Positions 27,416-36,655 of a stretch of 64,000 bases of DNA are shown here, one piece after another. The number at the start of each line of letters is the position of its first letter. The first letter of the stretch is position 1. The DNA lies in the NCBI GenBank assembly GCA_017555085.1, contig JAFZHD010000018.1, forward strand, positions 1 to 64,000. The letters are read 5' to 3'. This stretch comes from Muribaculaceae bacterium. GTDB lineage: Bacteria; Bacteroidota; Bacteroidia; Bacteroidales; Muribaculaceae. The position numbers and the translations under genes were made by a program. The notes beneath the pieces are model-generated. The model ran no database searches, had not been told where the DNA came from, and worked only from the letters and a program-made list of their open reading frames with translations.

Positions 27416-27796
27416 ATGGAAATAAAAGGTAAAATTATTCTTGCACTCCCTGAGGTTGTTGGAACATCAAAGGCGGGTAATCCTTGGAAGAAGAAAGAAT
27501 ATGTTCTTGAGACACAAGAATCTTTCCCCCGTAAAGTGCACTTTGATTTTTTTGGTGACAAAGCAGACCAATATAACTTGGCAGTTGGCGATGTGATTAC
27601 TCTCAGTTTTGATATCGAAAGCCGTGAATATAATGGTAAATGGTTTACAAGTATCAGAGGCTGGAAGGCTGAAAAAGATGGCGTAGCATCTGCTCCCGTA
27701 GCGGCATCTGCACCCGCACCAGAATTTGGTGGCGCTCCCGTTCCTCCCGCACCCCAGAATTTTGGTGGCAATGAGACAGATGATCTCCCCTTCTAA
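27416..27796 (+). CDS. DUF3127 OB-fold protein with SSB-like acidic tail
   Basis: A 126-residue protein. Residues 1-85 match the DUF3127 pattern (MEIKGKI, KKEYVLETQE, FPRKVHFDFFGDKAD, YNGKWFTSIRGW), which reads like a small OB fold. Residues 90-120 are a flexible Ala/Pro/Gly linker, and the protein ends in ETDDLPF. That layout, OB fold, disordered linker, acidic tip ending in Pro-Phe, is the layout of single-stranded DNA-binding protein, whose tip recruits repair and replication partners. DNA binding is therefore plausible, but it is inference. It is flanked by a promoter and a strong terminator, so it is monocistronic. Confidence 0.8.
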   Translation: MEIKGKIILALPEVVGTSKAGNPWKKKEYVLETQESFPRKVHFDFFGDKADQYNLAVGDVITLSFDIESREYNGKWFTSIRGWKAEKDGVASAPVAASAPAPEFGGAPVPPAPQNFGGNETDDLPF

Positions 27797-27818
27797 AAAG
27801 AAACGGTAAACATAATAT

Positions 27819-27849
27819 AAGGCAATACATTATTTGTATTGCCTTTTTT
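27819..27849 (+). terminator. Intrinsic terminator of the DUF3127 gene
   Basis: AAGGCAATAC (27819-27828) pairs with GTATTGCCTT (27836-27845) around a 7-base loop, followed by a run of T. Confidence 0.85.
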
Positions 27850-27863
27850 TGTGGTATGTCAAC

Positions 27864-27891
27864 AAAAAAAGCAGGCAAGTGCCTGCTTTTT
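27864..27891 (-). terminator. Terminator of the lpxD-lpxC/fabZ-lpxA operon
   Basis: AAAAAGCAGGC and GCCTGCTTTTT form an 11-bp stem with loop AAGT. T-runs lie on both strands; the element is placed just after the lpxA stop at 27914 on the minus strand. With the previous hairpin it separates two convergent units. Confidence 0.8.
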
Positions 27892-27913
27892 GATTAAAGT
27901 AAAGTCTTGTCTA

Positions 27914-28690
27914 TTATACATAACCGCGGAGAATGCCTCGTTGAGAGTTGCGAATAAACATAATGATTTCGTCACGCTCTTTTGTCGCAGGAAGTTCTGC
28001 TTCGATGCGTTCAACAGCATCGCTGTTGTTCAAACCTGAAAGATAGAGGTAACGATAGATTTCTTGGATTTCGCGAATTGTTTCGTTGCTGAAATTGCGA
28101 CGACGGAGACCTATTGAGTTGATACCGGTGTATGCAATAGGTTCGCGAGCTGCTTTGACATAAGGAGGAATGTCCTTGTTGATGCGTGCGCCACCTTGAA
28201 CCATAACATGAGAACCGATGTGACAGAATTGGTGTACCAATGTACCACCACCGATAACTGCAAAGTCATCAACAACAACTTCGCCAGCAAGTTGAGATGC
28301 ATTCGCGATAATTACATTATTACCAACAATAGTGTCATGAGCCACATGAGAATAAGCCATGATAAGGCAGTTGTTGCCTACTACGGTTTTGCCTTTTGCG
28401 GCAGTACCACGGTTTACTGTTACACATTCGCGAATAGTTGTGTTATCGCCAATGATAGCCACTGTTTCTTCGCCTTGGAACTTCAAGTCTTGGGGAGGTG
28501 CCGAAATTACGGCTCCGGGATATATAATGCAGTTTTTACCGATGCGAGCACCTTCCATGATAGTAACATTGCTGCAAATGCGTGTTCCTTCGCCGATTTC
28601 AACATTGTGTTCGATTGTTACAAATGGGTCGATAACAACATTGGGAGCAATTTTAGCAGCAGGGTGCACATATGCTAATGGTTGTTTCAT
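27914..28690 (-). CDS. lpxA: UDP-N-acetylglucosamine acyltransferase
   Basis: First enzyme of lipid A synthesis, transferring a 3-hydroxyacyl chain to UDP-GlcNAc. The 258-residue protein is a left-handed beta helix of hexapeptide repeats (visible in IEHNVEIGEGTRICSNVTI and similar runs) followed by a helical C-terminal domain starting near 190. The catalytic His is probably the one in MAYSHVAHD near 122-125. Last gene of the lpxD-lpxC/fabZ-lpxA operon, 13 bases after the fused gene. Confidence 0.95.
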   Translation of the reverse strand: MKQPLAYVHPAAKIAPNVVIDPFVTIEHNVEIGEGTRICSNVTIMEGARIGKNCIIYPGAVISAPPQDLKFQGEETVAIIGDNTTIRECVTVNRGTAAKGKTVVGNNCLIMAYSHVAHDTIVGNNVIIANASQLAGEVVVDDFAVIGGGTLVHQFCHIGSHVMVQGGARINKDIPPYVKAAREPIAYTGINSIGLRRRNFSNETIREIQEIYRYLYLSGLNNSDAVERIEAELPATKERDEIIMFIRNSQRGILRGYV

Positions 28691-28703
28691 TGTTTTCTAT
28701 TGT

Positions 28704-30086
28704 TTATTTGTTTTTGATAATTTGTGCCATAAATTCACATTCGGTTACGATTTTCTCGCCTACGAATGCATAGCCTTTCATAACTGCGCAACCACGACGG
28801 AGTTCAGTCATAAATGAAACATGGAAGATGAGTGTGTCGCCGGGAACAACTTTCTGACGGAATTTCACATTGTCAATCTTCATGAAGTAAGTTGAGTATT
28901 TTTCGGGCTCGTCAACTGTACCCAATACAAGGAGTCCGCCTGTTTGTGCCATTGCTTCAACAAGAAGGACACCGGGCATAACGGGCTCTTGGGGGAAGTG
29001 ACCTTGGAAGAAAGGCTCGTTAGTAGTGACATTTTTCACACCAACGATGTAGTTGTCGCCTTTTTCGATGATTTTATCAACAAGCAAGAAAGGATAACGG
29101 TGGGGCAAGAACTCGCGAATTTTGTTGTTGTCCATCAATGGTTCTGCATTGGGATTGTATACGGGTGCTTGAAGTTCTTGGCGTTTGATTTCTTTGCGAA
29201 TTTTCTTTGCAAAAGTTGTGTTGATTGAGTGGCCGGGACGAGTAGCGATGATTTTGCCTTTGAGAGGGCGGCCAATGAGAGAAATGTCACCGAGCACATC
29301 CATGAGTTTGTGCCGCGCAGGCTCGTTGTCGGCAAAGAGAGGCTTGTCGTTAAGATAACCAAACTCGCTTACATTGATACGAGGTACATTCATCAAGTCG
29401 GCAATGTGGTCGAGTTCGTCTTGTGAAAGGGGTGAGTCATAAATTACGATAGCATTGTTAAGGTCGCCACCTTTAATTAGATTGCCTTTTACAAGGGGCT
29501 CGATTTCGCGAACAAACACGAAAGTGCGGCTTTGAGCGATTTCGGTGTGGAATTCTTGAAGGTTTTCAAGAGTTGCATATTGATTGGCCAAAATGGGCGA
29601 ATCAAACGAAACCATTGTATCGATACTGAATTCGTCATCAGGGAGAACTACGATTGAAGAACCGGTAGTGTCGTCTCTTACTTCGATTTTTTGTTTAACG
29701 ATATAGTAGTCTTTATCGGCTTTTTGTTCTTCAATGCCAACTGCTGCGATTTTTTCGCAGTACTCTTTTGCGCTACCGTCAAGAATGGGAAGTTCGGGGG
29801 CGTTGAGTTTGATGAGACAGTTGTCAATGCCTGATGCATAGAGAGCAGCCAAAGCATGTTCGATTGTGCTGATTTTGACATCGCCTTTACTGATAACTGT
29901 ACCACGAGTTGTATAAGTTACATTTTCGGCTAACGCGTCAATGATAGGCTCGCCTTCGATGTCTATGCGTTGGAATTTGTAGCCATGGTTTTCCGGTGCA
30001 GGATAGAAAGTTGCATCGATATTAAGGCCGGTGTGCAAACCTTTGCCAGAAACCGAAAATTCGCTTTTAAGTGTAGTTTGTTTCAT
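28704..30086 (-). CDS. lpxC/fabZ: Bifunctional UDP-3-O-acyl-GlcNAc deacetylase / hydroxyacyl-ACP dehydratase
   Basis: A 460-residue fusion that is normal in Bacteroidota. Residues 1-310 are LpxC, the zinc deacetylase that commits to lipid A; zinc ligands include the His in TIEHALAAL near 78 and the His of ARHKLMDVLGD near 261, with the active-site His in RPGHS near 288. Residues 318-460 are FabZ, which dehydrates 3-hydroxyacyl-ACP, with HRYPFLLVDK near 330 and the catalytic GHFPQEPVMPG near 361. Fusion places consumption and dehydration of the same acyl-ACP substrate under one start. It sits between lpxD and lpxA. Confidence 0.95.
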   Translation of the reverse strand: MKQTTLKSEFSVSGKGLHTGLNIDATFYPAPENHGYKFQRIDIEGEPIIDALAENVTYTTRGTVISKGDVKISTIEHALAALYASGIDNCLIKLNAPELPILDGSAKEYCEKIAAVGIEEQKADKDYYIVKQKIEVRDDTTGSSIVVLPDDEFSIDTMVSFDSPILANQYATLENLQEFHTEIAQSRTFVFVREIEPLVKGNLIKGGDLNNAIVIYDSPLSQDELDHIADLMNVPRINVSEFGYLNDKPLFADNEPARHKLMDVLGDISLIGRPLKGKIIATRPGHSINTTFAKKIRKEIKRQELQAPVYNPNAEPLMDNNKIREFLPHRYPFLLVDKIIEKGDNYIVGVKNVTTNEPFFQGHFPQEPVMPGVLLVEAMAQTGGLLVLGTVDEPEKYSTYFMKIDNVKFRQKVVPGDTLIFHVSFMTELRRGCAVMKGYAFVGEKIVTECEFMAQIIKNK

Positions 30087-30092
30087 TATATG

Positions 30093-31112
30093 TTATTTTT
30101 GATTTTTCTCTAAATTAGATACTCTTTCGTTTAATTTGCTTAGGTTCTTGATATATACAGTTTGACGAGCAAATTCTTTTGCATCTGTTGCAGGGTATCC
30201 CATCAATCGGCAGTTTCCTGCTACATTTGAGGGAATGCCCGATTGTGCGCCAATCAAGACGTTGTCGCCAACTGTTATGTGGCCTGCAAAACCAACTTGA
30301 CCGCCAACCATGCAATTTGCACCAACTTTGGTTGAACCTGCTACGCCTACTTGTGCGGCCATAACAGTGTTCTCTCCTATTTCAACATTGTGAGCAATTT
30401 GAATAAGGTTGTCAAGTTTTACGCCTGCGTGAATGCGTGTAGAGCCCATTGTCGCGCGGTCTATGGTGGTGTTTGCGCCAATTTCAACATCGTCTTCAAT
30501 TACAACATTGCCGATTTGAGGAATCTTGTTGTAGCCCGATGAAACGGGAGCAAAGCCAAAACCGTCACCACCTACAACAACACCAGCTTGAAGAATGCAA
30601 CGATTACCGATTACGCAGCCGTGATATACTTTGGTGCCGGGATAAAGAATACAGTCGTCGCCAATGGTGACATTGTTACCGATATATACTTGTGGATAAA
30701 TTTTCACATTCTTGCCGAGTTTCACATATTTGCCGACATAGGCAAAAGCGCCGACATAGGCACCTTCGGGAATTTCTACGCCGTCTGAAATGAATGAGGG
30801 TTGCTCGATGCCTGTGGGTTGTGGGTTGAGAAACTCATTAACCATATTGAGCAACATGGCAAGAGTTGCGTAAGGGTCGTCAACATGAATCAATGTTGCC
30901 TTGACTTCTTGTTCGGCAACAAAGTCGCGTTTTACCAATACGATTGAAGAATTTGTGGTGTAAATATGGTGTGTATATTTAGGATTTGCCAAGAACGAAA
31001 TAGCGCCTTTGTGGCCTTCTTCGATTTTGGCAAATGTGTGAACCATAACATTGCCGTCGCCTTCAACTGTGCCGTTTACAAGGCTTGCAATTTGGTTGGC
31101 TGAAAATTCCAT
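30093..31112 (-). CDS. lpxD: UDP-3-O-(3-hydroxyacyl)glucosamine N-acyltransferase
   Basis: Adds the second acyl chain in lipid A synthesis. The 339-residue protein has the LpxD N-terminal uridine-binding domain ([16 protein letters not shown], then [11 protein letters not shown] near 34-44), a hexapeptide beta helix from about 105, and the catalytic HN in [11 protein letters not shown] near 242-243. First gene of the lipid A operon; the upstream gap of 124 bases contains a weak CATCTTTG box (minus) at 31147-31154. Confidence 0.95.
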   Translation of the reverse strand: MEFSANQIASLVNGTVEGDGNVMVHTFAKIEEGHKGAISFLANPKYTHHIYTTNSSIVLVKRDFVAEQEVKATLIHVDDPYATLAMLLNMVNEFLNPQPTGIEQPSFISDGVEIPEGAYVGAFAYVGKYVKLGKNVKIYPQVYIGNNVTIGDDCILYPGTKVYHGCVIGNRCILQAGVVVGGDGFGFAPVSSGYNKIPQIGNVVIEDDVEIGANTTIDRATMGSTRIHAGVKLDNLIQIAHNVEIGENTVMAAQVGVAGSTKVGANCMVGGQVGFAGHITVGDNVLIGAQSGIPSNVAGNCRLMGYPATDAKEFARQTVYIKNLSKLNERVSNLEKNQK

Positions 31113-31236
31113 TGACTATATTTTAAGTTATAAACTAAATATTATACAAAGATGGCAAAAATTATTTAGATAATAATTATAATTGCCGTTAAAAATGTAT
31201 TTATTTGGCGTTTAGGCAACGATTAAGGCATTTTGG

Positions 31237-32067
31237 CTAAACCAATGTGATGCCATCGTCTGTGAAGTTGATTTTTCGTTCCTTGTAAAGGTAACCCAAC
31301 GCTTTTTTGAAATCTTTTTTGCTGCATGCAAATGTGTCCTTGATTTCTTCTGGCGACGATTTGTCGTTCAACAATCCTTGGCCTCCCGAAATTTGTAACC
31401 AATCAAGTATTTCCTGTGCCAAATTAGATGTGCGATTGGCCGAAGTGTCGTTTAGCGTAAGGTCTATTTTGCCGTCGGGTCTCACTGCTTTTACATAGGC
31501 CGTAAGGCTGTCCCCTACTCTTACATTACTATATGTTTCATTGCGATAAATCAACCCGTAATGTTGATTGTCGACGATTGCTTTATAGCCGAGATTGTTG
31601 ATTTCGCATATTAGCACATTGACAGAATCGCCGCGTTTGTAATTGGGTAATGTGTTGCCGATGAATTTGTTAATCTTGGTAGATGCGACAATTCGTTTTG
31701 TATTATTGTCAAGATAGACATAAACAAGGTAGTTGCCACCTTCTCTCATTTTTATTCTTTGCTCGCTGAACGGAACTAGAAGGTCTTTGGCTAACCCCCA
31801 TTCAAGGAAAGCGCCGATTCCGGTTGATTGTTTTACGGTCAAAAAAGCAAACTCGCCTACTTGTGCCATTGGATGTAATGTTGTGGCAATTAAGCGGTCT
31901 TCTGAGTCGGTGTAGATAAATACCTCAATCGAATCGCCTTCGTTAAGAGGAGTAGATATGTATCGGGCAGGTAGCAAGATTTCTACATTGTTGCCTCCAT
32001 CAAGATACACGCCAAAATCAACTAGTTTGACAACTTTAAGGGTGTTGTATTTGCCTATTTCTATCAT
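31237..32067 (-). CDS. cvfB: CvfB-like S1 domain RNA-binding protein
   Basis: A 276-residue protein made of several S1-like OB folds (VVKLVDFGVYLDGG near 12-25 and LTAYVKAVRPDGKIDLTL near 187-204) with a C-terminal winged-helix segment (FACSKKDFKKALGYLYKERKI). This matches CvfB/YitL, a conserved RNA-binding protein linked in firmicutes to virulence gene control. Its role in Bacteroidota is not known to me. It is monocistronic and divergent from rsmG. A TAACTTTG box (minus strand) lies at 32105-32112. Confidence 0.8.
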   Translation of the reverse strand: MIEIGKYNTLKVVKLVDFGVYLDGGNNVEILLPARYISTPLNEGDSIEVFIYTDSEDRLIATTLHPMAQVGEFAFLTVKQSTGIGAFLEWGLAKDLLVPFSEQRIKMREGGNYLVYVYLDNNTKRIVASTKINKFIGNTLPNYKRGDSVNVLICEINNLGYKAIVDNQHYGLIYRNETYSNVRVGDSLTAYVKAVRPDGKIDLTLNDTSANRTSNLAQEILDWLQISGGQGLLNDKSSPEEIKDTFACSKKDFKKALGYLYKERKINFTDDGITLV

Positions 32068-32150
32068 TTGTGATAAATTTGCAATATTAAGGGATAATTA
32101 TATGCAAAGTTATTCCAAATATTTGACTTGTTAAACTTTATAAGATAAAA

Positions 32151-32771
32151 ATGGACTGTATCCTAAAATATTTTCTTAATTTGAGCGAGACTCAAATCAA
32201 GCAATTTGAGCAGTTGGGAGTTTTATATCCTGAATGGAATGAAAAAATCAACGTTATATCTCGCAAAGATATTGACAATCTCTACCCTAATCATATTTTG
32301 CACTCGTTGTCGATAGCAAAATTCCTCTCGCCTGTTGCAGGTTCAACTTTTCTTGACATGGGCACTGGTGGCGGTTTCCCCGGCATTCCTTTGGCTATCA
32401 TGTTCCCCGATTGTCAGTTCCATTTGATTGATAGAATAGGCAAAAAAATCAAAGTGGCAACAGCAATAGCGCAAGAAATCGGCTTGAAAAATGTGACTTT
32501 TCAGCATGGAGATATAGGCGAGTGTCGCAATAAGTATGACTTCGTTGTGAGTCGTGCCGTTATGCGTCTTGATGAACTTGTGCCACTCATTCGCAAGAAT
32601 ATAAGTAACGTTGGCAAAAACTCATATCAAAACGGCCTTATTTGTCTAAAAGGAGGAAATCTTGAAGAAGAATCGGTTGGCGTGAATTATCCAGTAATAG
32701 ACTATTCGATAACTGAATTTTTCAACGAACCGTTTTTTGAGACAAAGAAAATTGTTTATGTCCCAATGTAA
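32151..32771 (+). CDS. rsmG: 16S rRNA (guanine-527-N7)-methyltransferase RsmG
   Basis: Methylates G527 of 16S rRNA with S-adenosylmethionine; loss of this enzyme classically gives low-level streptomycin resistance. The 206-residue protein has FLDMGTGGGFPGIPLAI at 68-84 (the SAM site) and SRAVMRLDEL near 134, which correspond to RsmG motifs, as does the N-terminal EWNEKINVISRKD. The MBL-fold gene follows closely. Promoter elements upstream are weak by eye. Confidence 0.93.
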   Translation: MDCILKYFLNLSETQIKQFEQLGVLYPEWNEKINVISRKDIDNLYPNHILHSLSIAKFLSPVAGSTFLDMGTGGGFPGIPLAIMFPDCQFHLIDRIGKKIKVATAIAQEIGLKNVTFQHGDIGECRNKYDFVVSRAVMRLDELVPLIRKNISNVGKNSYQNGLICLKGGNLEEESVGVNYPVIDYSITEFFNEPFFETKKIVYVPM

Positions 32772-32782
32772 CATTGCTCAAT

Positions 32783-33421
32783 ATGATTGTCAGTAGATTT
32801 ACATTTAACCTATTTGGCGTAAACACTTATATCCTATGGGATGCTGATAGTCGCGAGGCTGTGATTATCGACCCTGGAATGACCAAAGAAACCGAGTGCA
32901 AGCAGATTGATGATTTCGTTCGCGAGAATTCATTGAAATTATGCCATATGATTAATACACACATGCATATTGACCATTCTTTTGGTGTGTCGTATATATC
33001 TCGCAAGTATGGGTTGCCTCTTGAAGCGAATAAAGAGGACCAGTTTTTGGCTGAGCGAATTCAGCAGCAAGCAAAGATGTTTGGGTTGCCAATATCGGTT
33101 GAAGATTTAAATATCAATACGGCCTTGGTTGATGGCCAAATCATAAATGTTGGTTCGGAAGAACTTCGTGTAATTCATGTGCCAGGTCATTCGCCGGGTG
33201 GAATAGCATTTTATTCACCCGAATCGGGATTCTTGATTTCGGGCGACTCGCTTTTTCAACGTAGTATAGGTCGCACCGATTTGCCTGGCGGTGATTATAA
33301 TCAATTAATCAATTCGCTGAATGTGAAACTGATGACCTTGCCGGGTGAAACTGTAGTTTACCCGGGCCATGGGCCAGAAACAATGATTAAAGACGAGAAA
33401 GATTTTAATCCATATCTGTAA
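32783..33421 (+). CDS. MBL-fold metallo-hydrolase, glyoxalase II-like
   Basis: A 212-residue metallo-beta-lactamase-fold hydrolase. The metal-binding HxHxDH motif is at His60, His62, Asp64 and His65, followed by VPGHSPGG near 137, SGDSLF and the C-terminal PGHGP. The spacing resembles glyoxalase II and related thioesterases, but the substrate is uncertain. ATG at 32783 is chosen; an in-frame TTG at 32774 would add only three residues. It is the second gene after rsmG and ends at a perfect palindrome. Confidence 0.85.
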   Translation: MIVSRFTFNLFGVNTYILWDADSREAVIIDPGMTKETECKQIDDFVRENSLKLCHMINTHMHIDHSFGVSYISRKYGLPLEANKEDQFLAERIQQQAKMFGLPISVEDLNINTALVDGQIINVGSEELRVIHVPGHSPGGIAFYSPESGFLISGDSLFQRSIGRTDLPGGDYNQLINSLNVKLMTLPGETVVYPGHGPETMIKDEKDFNPYL

Positions 33422-33432
33422 TTAAGCAAGTA

Positions 33433-33472
33433 AAAAGCAGTAAAGCGAGAGTACTCTCGCTTTACTGCTTTT
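33433..33472. terminator. Perfect 40-bp palindrome, bidirectional terminator
   Basis: The bases 33433-33472 equal their own reverse complement, centred on GTAC. The arms contain AAAAGCAGTAAAGCG and its complement, so both strands give a GC-containing stem ending in at least four T. It sits exactly between the convergent MBL gene (stop 33421) and glnS (stop 33486) and should end both messages. Confidence 0.85.
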
Positions 33473-33485
33473 ATTGAATTGGATA

Positions 33486-35189
33486 TTATTTCTTTTGTGC
33501 TTTTTCCCAACTGTCTTTAAGAGCGATAGTTCTGTTAAAGATGATGTTGTCGGGAGTTGAGTCATAGTCAGGTGTGAAATATCCGATGCGTTGGAATTGG
33601 AAACGATTGCCAACCTGTGCATTTTCCGCAAGGAATGGCTCGATCTTAACTCCGGTAACAACTTTGAGAGACTCGGGATTGAGCATTTCGCGGAAGTCTC
33701 GATCGGTTTCTGCTGCGGGGTTCTCAACGTCAAAGAGACGGTCATACAAGCGAACAGTAGCATTGATAGCATGTTCGGCAGATACCCAATGGAGCGTGCC
33801 TTTTACTTTGCGCATGCTGCCGGGCATACCGCTTCGTGTTTCAGGGTCGTATTCGCAATAGATTTCAACGACATTGCCTTCGTCATCCTTTTTGAGACCT
33901 GTGCATTTGACAATGTATGCGCCTTTAAGGCGAACTTCTGCCCCGGGAGTCATGCGGAAATACTTTTTGGGCGGATTTTCCATGAAGTCCTCGCGCTCGA
34001 TGTATATTTCTTTTGTGAAAGGCATTGCGTGAGTACCACCGTTTTCTTCTTCGGGGTTGTTGTCCATTTCAACCATTTCAACTGTGTTGTCGGGGAAATT
34101 GGTGATGACAACTTTAACGGGGTCAATTACAGCCATTACACGTGTAGAGTGAGAGTTCAAGTCTTCTCTAACGGCATGTTCAAGGAGTGAAATGCTGTTC
34201 AAAGCCTCGTATTTTGTGTAACCGATTGCCGAAATGAAGTTTTTGATTGATTGAGGAGAGTAACCGCGACGGCGCATACCAGAGATAGTTGGCATGCGGG
34301 GATCGTCCCAACCGGCAACAAGACCTTCTTGAACGAGTTGCAAAAGTTTGCGTTTACTCATTACAGTGTATGTGAGGTTGAGTCGGTTAAACTCAATTTG
34401 GCGAGGGCAATATGTTTCATCAGCCAATTCTTTCACATAGTATTCATACAAAGGACGGTGAGGTACAAATTCCAATGTACAAATAGAGTGTGTAACGCCT
34501 TCAAAGTAGTCGCTTTGTCCGTGAGCAAAGTCATACATGGGATATACATTCCATGTTGTGCCTGTGCGGTGGTGAGGATGTTTGATGATGCGATACATGA
34601 TTGGGTCGCGGAAGTGCATATTTGATGATGCCATATCAATTTTTGCACGAAGAACGCGAGCACCTTCATCAAATTCGCCTTTGTTCATGCGTTCAAACAA
34701 GTTGAGGTTCTCCTCTACCGAACGATTGCGGTATGGGCTTTCAATACCGGGTGTTGTTGTAGAGCCTTTTTGTGCTGCGATTTCAGCAGATGTTTGGTCA
34801 TCAACATAGGCTTTGCCTTCTTTGATTAGGCGAATAGCGAGATCATATAATTGAGGGAAATAGTCTGAGGCATAATACTCTCTGTCTTCCCAATCAAAAC
34901 CCAACCAACGAATATCCTCTTTGATTGAGTCTACATATTCAACATCTTCTTTAACGGGGTTGGTGTCATCGAAACGAAGGTTACATGTCCCGCCAAATTT
35001 CTCAGCGATGCCAAAGTCCATACAGATAGCTTTTGCATGGCCGATGTGGAGATAGCCGTTGGGCTCTGGTGGGAAACGGGTGTTTAATCTTCCTCCGTTC
35101 TTACCTGCTTGAAGATCGTCAAATACCATTTGTTCAACGAAATTCAAGCCTTTTTTCTCGGTGTTTTCGGTTTCGTTAATTTCAACCAT
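33486..35189 (-). CDS. glnS: Glutaminyl-tRNA synthetase
   Basis: Charges tRNA-Gln directly with glutamine. The 567-residue class I enzyme has the RFPPEPNGYLHIGHAKA stretch with HIGH at 48-51, and the KMSKS equivalent MSKRKL near 277-282. The C-terminal third is the beta-barrel anticodon-binding part. A tRNA-Gln(CUG) gene lies about 4.6 kb away. The gene stands alone; a TAAATTTG box (minus strand) lies at 35234-35241, about 45 bases before the start. Confidence 0.95.
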   Translation of the reverse strand: MVEINETENTEKKGLNFVEQMVFDDLQAGKNGGRLNTRFPPEPNGYLHIGHAKAICMDFGIAEKFGGTCNLRFDDTNPVKEDVEYVDSIKEDIRWLGFDWEDREYYASDYFPQLYDLAIRLIKEGKAYVDDQTSAEIAAQKGSTTTPGIESPYRNRSVEENLNLFERMNKGEFDEGARVLRAKIDMASSNMHFRDPIMYRIIKHPHHRTGTTWNVYPMYDFAHGQSDYFEGVTHSICTLEFVPHRPLYEYYVKELADETYCPRQIEFNRLNLTYTVMSKRKLLQLVQEGLVAGWDDPRMPTISGMRRRGYSPQSIKNFISAIGYTKYEALNSISLLEHAVREDLNSHSTRVMAVIDPVKVVITNFPDNTVEMVEMDNNPEEENGGTHAMPFTKEIYIEREDFMENPPKKYFRMTPGAEVRLKGAYIVKCTGLKKDDEGNVVEIYCEYDPETRSGMPGSMRKVKGTLHWVSAEHAINATVRLYDRLFDVENPAAETDRDFREMLNPESLKVVTGVKIEPFLAENAQVGNRFQFQRIGYFTPDYDSTPDNIIFNRTIALKDSWEKAQKK

Positions 35190-35293
35190 TTTATAGTGAG
35201 ATTATAATGTTTGTTATATGGATTAATAAGATGCAAATTTAATCATTATTTTTGGTTGTATAATCAAACCAACCATAAAAAACGAAGCAAAAT

Positions 35294-35325
35294 AAAAAAG
35301 ACAAGCCATGTGACTTGTCTTTTTT
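35294..35325 (-). terminator. Terminator of the thrS-infC-rpmI-rplT operon
   Basis: GACAAG (35300-35305) pairs with CTTGTC (35314-35319), extended by A6/T6 flanks. It lies about 20 bases after the rplT stop on the minus strand, with a T-run in that direction. Confidence 0.8.
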
Positions 35326-35346
35326 ATTGGTAGAAGTGTTAAACGA

Positions 35347-35697
35347 TTAAGCGTTTTTTACTTTTTCTACGATAGCCTTGAATGCTGCGGGATTGTTAAG
35401 CGCGAGGTCAGCGAGGACTTTGCGGTTGATTTCAATACCTGATTTGTGGATGAGTCCCATCAATTTTGAGTAAGACAAATCTTCGAGGCGTGCAGCAGCA
35501 TTGATACGCTGAATCCAAAGAGCACGGAAGTTGCGTTTTTTGTTTTTGCGGTCGCGGTAAGCATAAGTCAAACCTTTTTCCCAAGTGTTTTTGGCAACGG
35601 TCCAAACATTTTTGCGACATCCGTAATAACCTCTGGTTAATTTCAGGATTTTCTTTCTGCGAGCTCTAGAAGCTACATGATTTACTGATCTTGGCAT
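35347..35697 (-). CDS. rplT: Large ribosomal subunit protein bL20
   Basis: Early-assembly protein of the 50S subunit that binds 23S rRNA. The 116-residue basic protein shows the classic pattern [19 protein letters not shown], then GYYGCRKNV and [10 protein letters not shown]. It is the last gene of the thrS-infC-rpmI-rplT operon, 103 bases after rpmI. No L20-type autoregulatory pseudoknot is obvious in that gap by eye. Confidence 0.98.
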   Translation of the reverse strand: MPRSVNHVASRARRKKILKLTRGYYGCRKNVWTVAKNTWEKGLTYAYRDRKNKKRNFRALWIQRINAAARLEDLSYSKLMGLIHKSGIEINRKVLADLALNNPAAFKAIVEKVKNA

Positions 35698-35800
35698 TTT
35701 TTTGAAATTTTTGAATGTTAGCGGCTATTGCTCTTAAATGCTAAACATTCGGTTAGTAATAATTTAAAAATCACGAATTAAAAACGGAAACCTGCTTTTG

Positions 35801-35998
35801 TTACTTGAGGGCAAGTAATGCCTTTACGTTGCTCTCGTCAACTTTAGCTACTATAGATGAGTGAGTGAGGTTTCTTTTTTGCTTTTTAGTCTTCTTTGTC
35901 AAGATGTGACTTTTGAAAGCATGTTTTCTTTTGATCTTTCCTGATCCGGTAAGGGCGAACCTCTTTTTGGCACCGGAGTTAGTTTTAATCTTTGGCAT
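35801..35998 (-). CDS. rpmI: Large ribosomal subunit protein bL35
   Basis: A 65-residue, very basic ribosomal protein of the 50S subunit. The sequence [14 protein letters not shown], then [14 protein letters not shown], is typical. It lies between infC and rplT in the usual order. Confidence 0.97.
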   Translation of the reverse strand: MPKIKTNSGAKKRFALTGSGKIKRKHAFKSHILTKKTKKQKRNLTHSSIVAKVDESNVKALLALK

Positions 35999-36065
35999 TT
36001 TTGTTAATTATAAAAGTTATTAATTCGAGTTATATAATATCCTAATCTGCTCGAGATGTGGATGA

Positions 36066-36647
36066 TTATTTCTTTTTAGGTGAAAGCATGATAATCATAC
36101 GCTTTCCTTCAAGGACGGGCATCTGCTCTACTTTACCAAACTCTTCGAGGTCGTTGGCAAAACGAAGCAAGAGAACTTCACCTTGTTCTTTGAAGAGTAT
36201 TGAGCGACCTTTGAAAAATACATACGCTTTAACTTTGGCGCCTTCCTTCAAGAATCCGACTGCATGTTTCAACTTGAAGTTGTAGTCGTGTTCGTCGGTT
36301 TGCGGTCCGAAACGAATTTCTTTTACTACGACTTTTGTTGATTTGGCCTTTTGTTCCTTTTGGCGTTTTTTCTGTTGGTAAAGGAACTTTTGATAATCAA
36401 GAATTTTGCAAACGGGTGGTTCTGCATTGGGTGAAATCTCAATCAAGTCAAGACCTAGTTCGTCCGCAAGTCTGATAGCCTCCTGAATTGAATATACACC
36501 GCCTTCAACATTGTCACCTACAAGGCGCACCTCTTTGGCTCTGATGTTTTCGTTGATGTTGTAAGGATCCTTTGTGTTCTTGTCTCCTCTACGGGGTTGG
36601 GCGTTATTTCTATTGTTTTGCCCTGGGTTTTGGGGTTTTTTATCCAT
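36066..36647 (-). CDS. infC: Translation initiation factor IF-3
   Basis: Binds the 30S subunit and checks initiator tRNA and start codon. The 193-residue protein has an Asn/Gln-rich N-terminal extension (1-25), the N-domain beginning with [18 protein letters not shown], a Lys-rich linker helix near 90-110, and the C-domain with [20 protein letters not shown]. It starts with ATG, not with the rare AUU that E. coli uses for autoregulation. It is eight bases after thrS in the same operon. Confidence 0.97.
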   Translation of the reverse strand: MDKKPQNPGQNNRNNAQPRRGDKNTKDPYNINENIRAKEVRLVGDNVEGGVYSIQEAIRLADELGLDLIEISPNAEPPVCKILDYQKFLYQQKKRQKEQKAKSTKVVVKEIRFGPQTDEHDYNFKLKHAVGFLKEGAKVKAYVFFKGRSILFKEQGEVLLLRFANDLEEFGKVEQMPVLEGKRMIIMLSPKKK

Positions 36648-36655
36648 TCAGTGGT

